A DNA stretch of 64,000 nucleotides from Phytophthora hibernalis (GCA_012656075.1 JAAKBF010000244.1:186001-250000); one strand, 5' to 3'; positions 46,084 through 59,244 are shown, counted from the stretch's first letter. The notes: a model not told the origin generated them from the letters alone. Made by a program: numbers and translations.

Positions 46084-49000
46084 TTAGATCTCGAGCATTT
46101 GCTCGAAAATGTGAAGGCCGATACGATTAGCCGGAGGCTGAGCACTCTCGTCACAAACAGGAGGCGCTGGCTTGCTGGAATCGGCTTCGTCCCGCAGAGT
46201 TCTCTCGACATCACCGACGGAGAAGTGCCCAGGGGCAAACACTGGAAACTCTGGGTTGCACGGACGAAAGCACGTGTTGTATGGGTGCAAGTCTGGACGA
46301 GTCACCCACCACACTCGCCAGGGTTCTTGAACGTCCAGGTCCTTGAGCTCAGCGAACCAATTCGAACGAGACGGGAACATTGGCTGGTTAATCAACGAAT
46401 ACGTAGGGACCGTGGGCTCAAAATAGAGTTCGGAGTCGAGCGTCGGCGACGGACCTCGAGCCGAGCGAGAACTGGCCGCAACCCGGAGTGCCTCCTCGTA
46501 CGACTTCATGACGATCCGCAACAGGTCGCCTCGGCGTTTACGCTCAAGGGTATACACTGCCCACAACTCATGGATGGCGGCGAACTCCGACACTGGCGAG
46601 CTTGGGTTCAGGTCTGGATGTAAACCCAACAAAACACTTGAGTCCACGATCCAGTGGTTCCTCTCCCAGAGAGCCACGAAAAGCTTGGTACGAGAATCGT
46701 GAGGTTGCGACCCGTCGAATTCCCGACTATCGCCCAAGAAACGATCCCAAGCGTCGCAAACGATCTTCAAAGGAGTCGTCGATTTCGCTGACTTCTTCTT
46801 GGAATGCAGACGTTGGCGGGATGCGTCAATCTCGCTCGCCGAGACAAAAATGGGAGTCTCCGGGGACTTGGCGAGGCCTTGTTGGCATGGATGAGACGGA
46901 TTAATCACATCCATCCACTTCCGAAGCCCATCGAGAGTAGTTGGCGTCGGCGCCCCACTAGACTTGCCTCCTATAACCAGCATCTTGACGGGGAACGACA
47001 AGCCAAAAATTTCGCCCAGCAATGAGCGGACCCATAATGAAAGAACTCCACGCTACGAGTCTGACGCATCGAAGGAGTCTCCCGAGCCATGCGCGCAACC
47101 GCCTGTGCCGCACGAGCACGCAGCGTCGCGATTGGAAGCTTCAACGGTGCAGGCAATTCCATCATACCAGGGGTGTCGAAGGCTAACTTGGCGAAGGAAC
47201 GCTGGGAGTCTTCTTGGACGATTTCGACGAGTTGGAACCGGTCGATCGCTTGGAAGCAACCGGTGTCTTCCCCTTCGCAGGTGACTTGGCGACAGGAGCT
47301 GCTGCCCGTGCCGCCTAGGGTACTGAAGCCTTAGGCTTGGCTGCCTCAGAGACCGGGGCAACCTTGCTCAACGACTTGGGACCAGAATCATTAACGATCG
47401 ATGAGCTCTTGGCTTTCTTGGCAGTCTGACGAGAAGACTTGGGAGCTGCTCGCTTCTTCGACGAGCCCTTCGATCGAGGAGCCGGTGCACTCCCTCGCTT
47501 GACAGAATGTGGAGCTTTCGACGAGCGTCGGCATAGCTCTGTAGCTTGCCGCGTGGAGGCGCCCGGTCCGTGAGGACCACGGTGCTAGCTGACGATGAAC
47601 AGCTATCCTCAGCTTCAATATCCATAAGAAAATCTCGATGAGACATCCCGTTCGATGAGCTCACAGGAGAACCAACCGGTGACGGCTGAGAAGTAGAAAG
47701 CGAATCACTGGTCTGACTGGGCGGGATTCCAAGCTCGATATCACCAGATAGAACGGACCCCACCACCTTCGGCGAACCTGGACTAGGCGAGCCATCCAAA
47801 GCATCTTCGTCAAGAACGTCTAACTCGGCGAGAACAGCCTGAGTAATGCAAGCATAATTCTTTGCAGCTGCTCGGGAGGGGCGACGTCGAAGAGTCAAGC
47901 GGAGGAGGCACCGTAAGGATAGTCGAGACCGGAACGGAGATTACGGAACTCAGCGAAGGAGTCGACACTGAAGTAGACGAGCTCGACGAAATCACTGCTG
48001 GATCCGACTCTGTCGACGGGTCTGTGGAAGCCACGGACGCAGATGCTGGACTCGACGAAGAACTTTTACGACGGAGGGGAAGAGCTCATGGTCAGAGATA
48101 CACTCACCAAAACGGCTGATGAACTCGCCAGGTCCGGATCAACGGAGCTCGACGAGTCTGCCCTAGGTCAGCGGACTCGTCGACGTGAACATCGCTCCCA
48201 TCAACTTCGGCCGGAACTTTGTCCTGAGGAGGACTCAGCAAGTGTCTCTGGGGATAATAACCACTCGAATTAGCACGGCTAAGACCAGCCGCCGGAGAGC
48301 AGAGGCGACACCGTCCTGGAATAGGCAGCGAAGGCGCATGCCTATCGACCACATCCGACCGGAGCAAAGTCGTCGATGCGTCGAAACCCTCCTCGCCAGG
48401 TACAGGAAGCTTAAACTCGCCGCGAGAAACACTCGTAGACCAGCTCCGCCTGGGGCCGGCCGCCGTCGGATTCGCTGGGTTAGAATACCGACGGAGGCGC
48501 TCGGCCGGAGTCAATGTCTTCAGTGGCGCGCTCCTTAGCTGAGAGACCGAACGGTGTCTCCGATGTCGCGACCCCGACTTAGATCGCTTGCGGTGTGAAG
48601 AACTCGACGAAGACACAGGTGAGACCGCGGAGAAAGTCGGAGAAACCACCAACGCTGCACTCACCGGGGTAACATTGGCCGAAGTCGCCGACGCTGGAAT
48701 CGCTGAGCTCAAAGATAATCCGCTTGACGAGCTCGCTGGACGGATCGAGAGAGAACTTCACAGGACCGGCGCGAAGAACGAAGCTACAACGACACGGGGA
48801 AGCGCTTGGCGAGTAGCCGACAAAGACGAGCGCTAATTAGGATCCAGTCCCGGGACATCAACGCCTCCCAGAGCAGCGACAGCCAAGTGCGGGTCGTATA
48901 CGGGGTAGAGACCGCGGAGAGCGATAACACGTTTCTGGCGCAGGACGGTACCCTACAGTGACTCGATCGTTCGACGAGCTTCTCGGAGGGCATGGTCACC

Positions 49001-49834
49001 ACCGGAGCAAAGCAAGACTGTGGCCTCCTGGAGCTGGCGATAATAAGTGGAAGCCACCCCGTGAAAAGTGGTGAACTCCGCCTTGATCTCAATAACTTCT
49101 GACCCAGGCTTGCACAAGTCCGATCGCGATTCTCGAGTTCAGCATGAAGCTTCCGAATAGTCGCCTCGGCAGCCCGGGTACGGTCGCTTTGCTGAGTAAT
49201 AATGGTCCGGGACCCCGCCGTGAGCTGGGAGATCGTCTTGTTGAACGATTCAGTCAGCTCGGTTGTGCGCAAAGAGCCCGAGCGATAAATTCCCACCTCT
49301 GTAGTGACGGTATCTAGCTGGTGGCGCAAAGAGGCCGACTCTGCGATCGCCGACTCCATTCTCTTGTAACGAGCAGAGGCCACTCGCTCAGACTTTGCGA
49401 GCTTGGTCCGAAGCTGGGCGATTTCGGCGGACACATCCGGGAGAGGCACAACATCACGTTGCAACAGAGCCAAAATAGAAACTGGCAATTTTGCTTCAAG
49501 AATGGCCGTGCAAGTCGAAGCGTCGGCGGGTGGAGGAGAGCTGGTCAATAGAAACGTGACCAGCTGAGCGAGCTGCTCTTCCCTTGCTGAGCGAGAGCTC
49601 GACGAATCCCAGCGATGCCAGCGGAATCGCCTGCCGCGAGATTCGCCGAGTCACCCTCTGACTCAGCTAGAGTAGCTGAGCTACCCGCGAGTTTCACTGG
49701 CGAGCCGAAGTATCATCCGGCTGGAGACCATGCGCGGCCTTAGCAGCGGGCGTAAGAGCTTGGCTGGACCCAGCGACGGAAGATTCCGGCGAGCCCAGCG
49801 AGTTCGTCAAGTCGACAAGATCCTGAGGATCCAT
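46084..49834 (-). mobile_element. Large unidentified element-borne protein, frameshifted
   Basis: Minus-strand pieces follow one another in order: ATG 49834 (MDPQDLVDLTNSLGSPESS); 49548-48784 with a coiled coil (SAEIAQLRTKLAKSERVASA); a Ser-rich, low-complexity stretch (48712-47368); a short block at 47165-46971; and a globular C-terminal part at 47022-46084 with WIVDSSVLLGLHPDLNPSSP and FAAIHELWAVYTLERKRRGD. Together over 1,100 residues. No transposase, RT or nuclease motif is visible. Position between Gypsy and MULE remnants suggests a retroelement ORF1/gag-like product; I do not recognise the family. At least four frame changes. Confidence 0.45.
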
Positions 49835-50396
49835 CGATGAGTTAATCAGCGGGTCCGAGCAAAGAAACTTGGGCGTGGAGGTCCAACGACGCACGAACAG
49901 CGCCCCTGCAACAGCGCTCGAGGGAATCGACGGCACTTGAGGAGCAAATATGTTCGCGGAGAAGAACCAACTCGACGAAACGGCGGTGGCTGTAAGTCCG
50001 CAACGGGAAGCTGCTAAGTGCACACACGTGGCGGGTTAGATGACCATCGGTGAGGCCTAGAAGCATGCCAAGCGCGGGAGGCGTACCTGGCCAACGAGAT
50101 GAGCAATGGCGTCCTCGACGGGCTTCCTGATGGTGACAGCACTTGACTCAACGAGATTTCCAACCGAAGGAAAGTTGGAGAGCGGAGAGATGGTCGAGAT
50201 ACTCACCAGCCTGGCTCGTATCACGCCCTGGGCAGTTGTGGTGTAGGGAAATCCAGATTTTGGGTGACCATACACTAGGAACGCCTAAACTAGATCAGTG
50301 GGTATATCGCACTCAAAAAGATCAAGTGGATACATCGCTGAGTGGATACATCGCATTCAACAGGGAACGGATATGATCGGGAACCGCACTTAGCTA
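49835..50396. other. Upstream region of the large minus-strand element ORF
   Basis: About 560 bp with only short readings and no family motif. It contains near-repeats of GTGGATACATCGC (about 50300-50355). It probably is the leader or LTR of the element whose ORF starts at 49834, but no paired copy was found. Confidence 0.35.
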
Positions 50397-50475
50397 GACT
50401 CAGCGAATGACGGACTCAGCGATGGACGAACTCAGCGATAATCGACTCGGCGAAAGTTGGACTCGGCGAAAGTCG
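50397..50475. repeat. Short degenerate tandem repeat, about 16-bp unit
   Basis: About five imperfect copies of a unit with the core GACTCAGCGA or GACTCGGCGA, spaced about 16 bp. Non-coding; flanks the MULE fragment. Confidence 0.7.
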
Positions 50476-50626
50476 ACTTGGTGAGAATATGCCTCGAGGG
50501 AGATATATCAACTGGGGATAAATCAGGGTCTGGGCGAAGATTCGCCGAGAGGTAGGTAAACAGCTCGACACCAAGGGGCGGAGCTGAGCGAAGAGTCGTA
50601 GGAAGATCTGTAACGACTCCATTTCA

Positions 50627-51304
50627 TTAGGTATTTGCATAGGACCGATAGAAGACCATAGGGAAGAGCCCGAAGGGGATCTCCGAAGACATAAAGATAG
50701 AAATCAGAGCAGAACCTTCTAAGTCCAAGAACAGCGTACACTTTTCCGGTAAGTACCTGTGTGGGCTGGATTTTGTCTGTCGTCGTTCCCGAGAGGCATA
50801 CCTTGTAGGGGAGCAGTCTGGTAGTGCCAAGAGATCAAGGTCGGCCCGAGGTGGGCACTTGTCGCTACCAAGCGAAGACAAGCCTCGTCGTAGGTGATCG
50901 ATGTTTATGCCGTCACGTTCCGAAATAAGACTCTGCAGTTGACTTCGCGGAATGGTCTTGTTAGCAGCGATCGCACTTGAAAAAGTGGAACTGCGCAGCA
51001 ACTGTCACTTTGTAGTTTTGCGGAACGAAGTGCATACGTCGGAGTGCACATTTAGGACTGAGTAAAAGAAAAACTCTGACTTGTTGTTTCCAATATCTCT
51101 TCTGTTCAACTGAACACGCCAACCACAGCGATCGTCTGAGCACACATACCCAGCTTTCTTCCCTCCATTTGTCTGGGTTTTCGACAGGCGTATATGTTTT
51201 TCAATGCCGTAGCTGTAGTCTTTCAGAAATTCAGTGGCAGCCTTCCGCGTTGGAAAAATATCACCTTCTCGTATCGATGGGCAAAGTGGGCCCGGTTCCG
51301 CCAT
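50627..51304 (-). mobile_element. MULE transposase N-terminal fragment
   Basis: Starts at 51304 with a MuDR/FAR1-type DNA-binding domain: GDIFPTRKAATEFLKDYSYG, GYVCSDDRCGWRVQLNRR with paired Cys, and a later LNVHSDVCTSF. After a frame change near 51000 it continues as FSSAIAANKTIPRSQLQSLI and SERDGINIDHL, a linker typical of MULE proteins before the DDE domain. The catalytic domain is missing and the reading ends at 50627. No inverted repeats were identified. Confidence 0.75.
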
Positions 51305-51533
51305 TAGAGAAGCGGGTGCAAGACGGCTAGTTTCTTCTGCAATGAAAGCATGGAATAACCAACTACCTCAACAAGTCCATTTTTAAACCGAAGGTCAACC
51401 CCTAAAACAAATGAGCAGAAATAAACCGTACCCGTTTCCGGCGAACGGGTACTCATTCCCACCGTTGTACGGGTACCCGCACGACCCGCTCCGCGCGTTC
51501 GTTGTCCACGAATGCCGAGAGTTGCGTGAGCAC

Positions 51534-51850
51534 CTACGGGGAGATGCTTGGGTCGTAGCTACAGGTACCTTGGTTGAAGATGATGGTGTTTTGGCTGCAG
51601 CTGCTGGCGTCTTGCTCAGTGGCAGCTTTGGCTGTGGCCGATGAGGTAACGCAGGACTTGGTGCTGCCGCCGCCGAAATTCTGGGTCCAGTAGTGCTTGA
51701 ACGCGCTGCTGGCGTTGTAGGCGCAGCCTTCTCCGCAAATTTTGAACCCTCAGTTCAGGATGTTCTTCTTGTGACCCGCTGAGTTCATCAACGCATGCAC
51801 ACACCGTTCTTCTCCCAGCTGCTCGAGGTATTTTTGGTTTGTGACTGGCG
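51534..51850 (-). pseudogene. CAP/PR-1-like secreted protein fragment
   Basis: The minus strand reads EQLGEERCVHALMNSAGHKK then NILN, a stop, and FKICGEGCAYNASSAFKHYW then TQNFGGGSTKSC. GH..NIL and YWTQNFG are hallmark motifs of the CAP (SCP/TAPS, PR-1) domain. The N-terminal half of the domain and a signal peptide are missing, and the in-frame stop replaces a residue inside the domain, so this is a broken gene. CAP proteins are secreted and abundant in plant-associated oomycetes. Confidence 0.75.
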
Positions 51851-52977
51851 TAGTGTGCGCCACCTAAATTTGGTCGGCGCGGGGGCACGTTGAGGGAAAG
51901 GTCCACCTTTGGGGAAATTGGTACTGGATGGGTCCACATCGGGGGAAATACCCAATTAAAAAGCTAGCTTTTACTAATCGTCGCTGGACGGCACGCGATG
52001 TACGAGAAGCACGTTATTAATTACTTTGAAGTAGGACAGAGTTGGTAGTACCGGATATTCCACGACACCAGCAGCGTCATGCTTAGCGCCCTCTCCATCA
52101 GGGGCATGCCTCAGCGTACTTCGTCTAACAGGCCAGGCAAGGACCCGCCCGCACCGTATAGTGCTCATCATCCCGTAACATAGATGTCTCACGCCGTTGA
52201 GCGCGTGCCGCCCTGCGATGATTTCTCAGGCTGAGTAAAGCTAGCTTTTTAATTAATTATCGAATCCCCCTTTAAAAATGTTTTTTATTTGAGTCCCCTT
52301 TGGAATTTTCCCATAATAATAACCGGATCGATTATTACATGTATTTTATTTGGGGCAAATGACAAAATCCGTGCTGCTTTTAAATTAAATGCAGAAAAGC
52401 GTGGTGATAGGCGTGGTTGATTTGTAAACCAAGTTTCCTGACACACAAATTCGCCAAGTGTGCACGTTTTGGTACTGCTACAACAGCAACATTGCTATGG
52501 AGGTGCAGTCTATCGCGAGGCAGCAAGCGCAGATGTAGGCTACTCTAATACACCATTATTTGTGGCGGTTGACTCATCCGCAGAAGATTTCTATGATATG
52601 ATATCACTTATAATCGTATTTTAGAAATATCGCTTTTCCAAACATGGTTTATAAATGGAAATATCGCTTTTCCAAACCTGGCTAGATTAATTGGAGATTA
52701 TGGTCAAACCCAAGAGCTCATCGCGACGAGTTTCTCCGCCCAAGACCGACAACAACGCAAACCCAAGCGCACACCCACAGTCACCGGTAGCCATAGTTGA
52801 CTGGAGACCACCCCAGGCGGCGGCCGACACGACGTGCGTCCTCCCCAGTCCTAGTCACTAGCTGCTTCTGACTTTTGTACGTTTACTATAGTCCCCACTC
52901 TATAGCAGACACCGCAAGTGTCCGTCCGCCTCCTCTGCTACTGCCACAAGCAACGAGAAGTCACAACATACAACCCC
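51851..52977. other. Spacer and upstream region of the acidic coiled-coil gene
   Basis: Mostly non-coding and AT-rich. A 19-bp direct repeat (AAATATCGCTTTTCCAAAC) occurs at 52625 and 52659. From ATG 52699 a 53-codon reading (MVKPKSSSRRVSPPKTDNN...) could be a first exon spliced by an intron from about 52832 (GTGCGT) to 52889 (CTATAG); this would place the start of the next gene upstream, but the frame cannot be settled by eye. Confidence 0.4.
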
Positions 52978-55900
52978 ATGCAGCTCCACTTTCTGTGTCG
53001 CCAGTCGGGGACGCTAATGTACCCGTCCAACCCCGAGGACGCCACGGGGAGGCAGGATAAGGGACTGAGCGCCGCCCAACGCGTGAGGTTGGAGCTCACC
53101 AATCGAGCGGGTGCTGGACCTCTAGCCAACAGCTCGGAGCACGTTTTCGCCGCCAGCTCGCCGGTTTATGACTATGACGAGGAGAAGAATGGCCCGCGGT
53201 CGTGTCCGACGACGTTCAATGGCGACGGAGCAACTCGGACGCGGTTCTCGCCCGGGAGAAGGCGGCGAGGTAGGGAACTCATCGTGTCCAAGCTGCTGCC
53301 CACGCGCGACAGTGTGAACAGCCTCCTGGCGTATCTGCACGAGCTGCAAGTGTCGGAGGCGAGTCTGCGGAAGCAACTACTGTCCACGAAGCGGCACACG
53401 GAGGAAGAACTGTACCAGTCGCTGTCGAAGGTGAACGAGCTGCAACGGACCATGCAGGAGGTGGAACGAGACCGACACCTTGCCATGCAAAAGTTGGAAG
53501 AGAAAGAGCGGCGTATCCGGGAACTTGCAGTCAAGTTGGACCAGGCAGAAGCGATTCACGAGAGGAAAAGTCCTGTTCGCGATAGCGTCTTTTCTGATAA
53601 CGGACTGCCATCTATCGCCGAGGAAGTGTGTGCGCGCATAGTGTCACGGAAAGTGTCCATGGGGAAGGTATCTCCACAAATGACAAAAGACCTGGAGCTC
53701 CCATCAGAAAAGGTCCCAGCTCTCAATTTGGAAGCGCTGCAGCTATCCACACCTGACGCCCCAGCCCCCTCTGCGTCCAATCCACTTACAAAGAGTCAAC
53801 GATCAGTCCACTCAATTCGAACTTGCATCACCGCGATCACCAAACCGGCCGCTATGGGATCCATGGGCACCAGGAGGTGCGACGTCTATGAAGAACCTCC
53901 CACATGTATTCACAATTGGCTCAACATTAGTTCCAGTGGTTGCTTCTTCTTCGTCGACTGCTCAGACATCCATGACCCATCCGACTACGAGCGCAGCAGA
54001 AGATTACGAGCTGAAATCGGTACTGATGTCCCCGCGCCGAGCACAAGGGCAAATTGAAGTCTCAGGAAATGGCACTGCGGCTCAAAATATTACTTCAAGT
54101 AACCAGGATTCGTACACACCATCTCCTGCCGTCCAACCGGAAAACGATTTGTTTGGGCCACAGTATCCCGCACCATCGTTTAATGTGGATGCGATGCCCT
54201 TGCCATCGTCATATCCGCAGCATCAAGACTTTATTCTGGCGGGGCCACAGGATGCAAATTCTAGTGCACAAGACGTGTCTTTCGTGGGACCATCATCAAA
54301 CGCCAATCCAGTGCTATCTGTTGCAAGATTGCCTCCGATCCAAGAAAGTCCATATGAACGTCAGGTGGGAGCACCTTACCCTCTCATGGAGACGCGAAGC
54401 ATGTGAATGGGACGAAGTGGAGTGGTTTCAAACCCAACAACAGGTTCCTGAAGCCTCGCACCCACCGCCACTGGCAAACAATATCGAAAACAACGCGGTC
54501 ATTGCACCCCCTTCTCCTGCTATTAATGCAGTAGGTCCAGCTTTCTTGCCTCCGCAGACTTCGGCTGAAAATGCTCCTTCTCAAGACGTAGCACCACCGT
54601 ACAACGAAAGCGGGTCAAATACTCAAGCCGAGCTAGTGCCCAAACCTGATGCTGACAATGCCGCCGCTAACGTCGGCAGTACTTCACTCGTGGGTACTTC
54701 CGTTTCCCCGCTTTCGCTACCCTCGACATCTGAAACCCAGCAACCCCCTGCTCATAACGACGCTGAACCGGCATCAGCAGAACTAGTGACCTTGGAGACG
54801 TTGCTGGTGGACTTCTTCACTGAAGTGGACAAGAAGCGTCTGAAGATGGCGAAGGCGTATGGGAAGCGTTATGCGGGACGTGAGAAGTGGTTGTTCGCTG
54901 AACTGACAAAGCGGTATGGTGCAGCAAAGGTGGGTGCGCTGAAGGATCGATTTGAGAATGGTAACGAAGGAGGTGCATCGACCACGACCACTAGAAGCAG
55001 CAGCGGTGCTGCGGCTGCCGCCATCGACACTGACATTCAGGCAAGGAACGCGTCTGAAACCTCGAACCACCCGAAGGCTGGACGTCAGGGTCACCCACGG
55101 CATCCACAATTCTTTCACCCTCCTGCGCCTGCTAGCAATGCGGATTTGGGTGTTGGCACGCCTCCTGTTCCTTCCCCGCTTACGATTCCCCAAGCAAACG
55201 ATGCGTCTGCCCCACAGGCAGCAGGAGCTGAAACCCCTCCAAGTCCGAGCGGGAAGGTGTCCCCAGGTCACGCTGCACATGTCTCGTCTCGTCAGCGTCG
55301 CTCTTGGGGAAACCTTCCTCCTCACTCTGGACCCCCTCAACGTTCCCATCCCTGCAAGAGGCAAGTGGAGGTAGCAATACGCCCCCGGCTGCAGTTGGTA
55401 CGGACGGCCCGTCTCTGATGAACGGCCCTCCTCCTTCGATCCAACGTGACCAGCTGACGAGTCAGGTTAATCGGCCACCTCCTCCATCAGGTGGAATGGA
55501 AAGCAACAATACTGCACCTTTGGGGCTTCGTCAGCGCCACAATGCGTTGGGACCCGGTGCTCCAAGCCAAAGGACACAGGCGCCGAGGCTCCTGCTGCGA
55601 CGCTCGAGGGACTGTTGAAGGAGCTGTACAAGAAACACCAGCCGGACAAGTTGAAAAACGTGTCAATCGTCGCGAAACAATATGTGGGCAAGGAGCGCGA
55701 GCTTGTTGGCTTGCTGAAGGGAAATACGGCGCGCTGAGCGTCAAGCGGCTGGAGGAAAACTTAGAGGTCCTAGAGCGCACTCACCGTCCCCGCACGGTCG
55801 GCAGGGGCAGTGGCAAGAAGCGAGGCAGCTTTGTCCGCACGATTTCGCTGGTGTGTTGGTTGTCAGTGCTACTGTACTTTACGTTTGGCGCTGTTTTCGT

Positions 55901-58900
55901 TAGTTTTGTGGTCCTGGACGCTTGGTGGTGTCGGGCGGTCGATAGCGATGAGCAGGAGCTCGAATCTTCTGAAGAGTGTCTTCCATTGAAGAAGGAGCTG
56001 GAGACGTTCACGTACGAGCGCATGGGCGACTACGTGCGTCAGTCTCACTCGGATGCTTGCTTTTGCTCGGAATGGAAGGCTCGCGAAAGTGTCCTGTTTA
56101 CAAATTTTTCGGGTGGTGACTTTGTCAGTCTGGCGAGACTGGTGCCGTTTTCGCCTGAATCGTTTGGCGATCCATGGGTTGCGACTGTGAAGAAGCAGGT
56201 TCCATCTCAGGATTTCTACGCTAGCTACACAAAGCCTGTGGTGGATCTGTCACTAGATGTTGGCTCCTTTGTATGGTCATCTGCTCTTGAGTTAGTAGGG
56301 TGCGATGGAATTGCTGAGGGAAGTCGCCGGTGGTATCGGAAGCCGTGGACAAGGAGACGTCTGATATCGCTGTGGTCAATGAAGAAAGCGAAAGCGATGC
56401 GCTAATGGGTTCACAAGAACGAGCTCCGGAGGAGGAAACTGAGAGTTTCCTAAATGAAGCGAAAGTTGATGTGAATCAGGACTTTGATGCAGGCGATGTT
56501 GTTGAAGCGCCTCAACAAGCCCCAGTTGATGAAGAAAGTGTGAAGCTTTCTGACGACGAGGAGATTGAAGAGTTTGATGCTGCAACGAAGGACGATGCAT
56601 CATTGACGGAGAATGACAAAGATGTCGTCGTCCCGATAGAGGAGGAAGGGGCAACCCCTACTGAAGAGAGATATTCCGCTTCGTTCGAAATCGAGAACAA
56701 GGACTATACTACGCTTGATGAATTGATTGAGGAAGCCCCGGCGGTCGAGGAGTCCGAGTCGATTGAGGTTAGCGAAAGTAGCAATGCGCTTTCGTTTGAA
56801 ATTGAGAATGAGGACCCTGTTACGCTTGATGAATCGATTGAGGAAGCCCGGGCGGTCGATGAGTCTGAGTCTATTGAGCTTGGCGATGACGATTCTGCTG
56901 TTCTCGAAGAAACTGCAGCTGAAGTGAAGGAGGTTTTGTTTGAGGACATCTCCGTGAGTTCCCCAGTTAAAGAGGTTGAGTCTGCCACATATTCCCCCGA
57001 TGAGGACAACTCGGCTGATGTTACGGATGAAGTATCTGAAAATATGAAGGAGGAAGACGCCGAAAAGGCAGCCGTTTCTACTGAAAAATAGCGCCGTGGA
57101 ATCAGAGGAAGTCGTCGAGTTGGAAGTGCGTCAGGAGGGATTAGATTTGACGTACCCGAAGACAGTGGCGGATGCAAGTGCGTCGGAAAATGTGCAGGTT
57201 ACTGACGTTCTTTCCCCGGCTTTGGATGTAAACTTGGAGTCTACGCTGAGAGGCGACGGCGAGATATTTGCCCCTTCTAGCGAGGTAGTGGGGACAGATA
57301 CGGTGAGCTCCGAGCTGGAGATTGATGATCTTGCCATGAACGCTCTGGGGAGGATTTGGAACCCGAGGTGAATGCTGCTGAAGAGGATTTGACCACATTC
57401 ATTGACGAAATGGTGAAGTCGGAATTAAATGTGGGTGCGTCAATTGAAATGTCGGAGGTGGAAGATATTAACGAGGATTCAGCTAGCACCGTTAAGGAGG
57501 TGGGGGAACGGCGCTTGAAGAAAACACGGTGAGCGAGGAGTCTGACTCTACAGAGGAAGAAGCTGATAGTGATACATCGACCCTGGGCGACTTTGAAGTG
57601 GAGGAGCTGGAAACTGAGTCGAAGGAGGTGCCTGCCGATTTGTTGAGCGAAGAGCATGAAGCTAAGTCAAGTCAGCTTGAAGTGGATGCATCGAGCGAAG
57701 GTGAGGCTGAAATGGAAACATTGCCCGAGGCTGAGGAAATACTGTCTCAAGATGACCATACTGATGTACTCAGCGAAGAGGTGATCATGATGGACGCCAA
57801 GACTGATTTGACTTTCAGCTCAAACGACACTGATTCCGAGGAGCTTCTGTCGGAGAAAAGCGTAAACGAGGAAGGCGTGGTAAGCGAGGAGGAAGGCAAC
57901 GATGATGGTGGTGAACGTTCATCCACTAATGCTGAAATGGAGGGATCTTTGTCAGGAGATGCTCATGTGAGTTCGGATGAGGCTGTCAACGGCGATGATG
58001 GCTCGGTATTTATTGCGGAGGCTAAGACAGAATTTCCTGAGTTTGATTTTTATGAATGATGATCATGCCAGCGTGCCGAGCGAGCCAATACTGAAACAGA
58101 CGGAAGAATCTGGGGTTGAAGCGCTCGAGTTGGAGGAGGACATCGAAGAAGCGGTGGTTGCTTTATTCGAGGCTAAGGTGGTCGAAACGAAAGGTGATGG
58201 AGCAGAAGCTGAAGCTGATGAGATTGATGGCCGCATGGAAGCACTTGAGCTAGAGGTAAGCGTCGAAGAAGTGGTGGCTACTCGCATCGAGGTTACGACG
58301 ATTGAAGAGAAGAACGATGAGTCAGAAGCTGAAGTGGTTGAATTGCACACACCTTCGGATGCCAACTTGCATTACCTAGAGAATGGTAAAGAGGAGGAAG
58401 CTGAAGTGGACGACGACGATACTACTCACAGTAAAGTCGAAGCGGAACCGTCTGTGTCTAAAAATGAGCTGGGCGAGAAATTTGTGGCGACCGAAGTCGC
58501 GAAAGTGTCGAACGATGTGGATGTCATTACTGCTGAGCTGGATAGGCACTTTGAGGACCCTGAGACTGTTGAACTGTATCGGCATGTTGAGGACCTTGAG
58601 ACGATAAATGTCCTTTCGACTTCGACTGAACATGAAGAAAATACTTTAGTTGCTGTTGAGGATGTTCGGGCGGTCGGCCAAACGCCTGGCGAAATCAAAC
58701 GAGTTGATTGCTTGGAAGCTTCAAAGGTTGTTGCAGATGCAGCGGGAACAGAGGAAGCTGCCGGTAGTGTCGACGCTCCTGCCCAATCAAACGCTAGCGT
58801 GGGGGCCGTGGATGACCTGGTAGATGCTGTCGAGTTGATTACCTCTGTCGATATTGAGACTGACACTGACGAGGAGGACGAAGAAGAGATCGCCTTGATG

Positions 58901-58972
58901 GAAGATCTCGAGCACCCCGAGGAGGTTCTTCGTATGGCGGAGCAAGCTGCGGCTGCTGCTGCGGAATTATGA
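52978..58972 (+). CDS. Large acidic coiled-coil protein with duplicated helical domain and one membrane span
   Basis: Not a family I can name. Order: N-terminal Ser/Pro-rich part; coiled coil at 53310-53570 (SVNSLLAYLHELQVSEASLR to QKLEEKERRIRELAV); long Pro/Ser/Asn-rich disordered region; helical domain A at 54785-54960 (VTLETLLVDFFTEVDKKRL, YGAAKVGALKDRF); another disordered stretch; helical domain B at 55598-55790 (ATLEGLLKELYKKHQPDKL, YGALSVKRLEENLEVL), clearly related to A; a basic patch and hydrophobic segment at 55830-55930 (TISLVCWLSVLLYFTFGAVF); a Cys-containing domain to 56310; then about 880 residues dominated by Glu/Asp/Ser/Val to the stop at 58972. About nine single-base frame changes, for example at an AAGGGAAA stretch (near 55720) and a TTTTT run (near 58050). 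One protein is inferred from continuity of composition. Start uncertain (52978 or 53017, or a spliced upstream exon). Confidence 0.6.
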
Positions 58973-59244
58973 AACCAGATAGGAGATCAGCCTTTTGGTG
59001 TGCCTGAATTCTGCATGAGATGCAGAGTATCTATCCCAGAACTTCATGCCGCTGTCTGGAGTGGCTGTGATTTATCGACCATGGATTGCTCTGGGAGCAC
59101 AGCACATCCATACATGTACATGGAATATCATTCCTTGTTTATAGTAACAAGAACCAAGTTCCAACTTACACTCTAGGATTAAGTTGGTCCATCCATTTCT
59201 TTCCTTTCCTTTCCTGGGCTTAATGCGGGGCTGTACAACATCCT

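Noticed and set aside
52875..53060. Alternative N-terminal frame of the acidic gene (Pro/Ser-rich)
   Set aside because: It may be a real spliced exon, but the join to the downstream frame needs another shift; left as a note instead of a feature.
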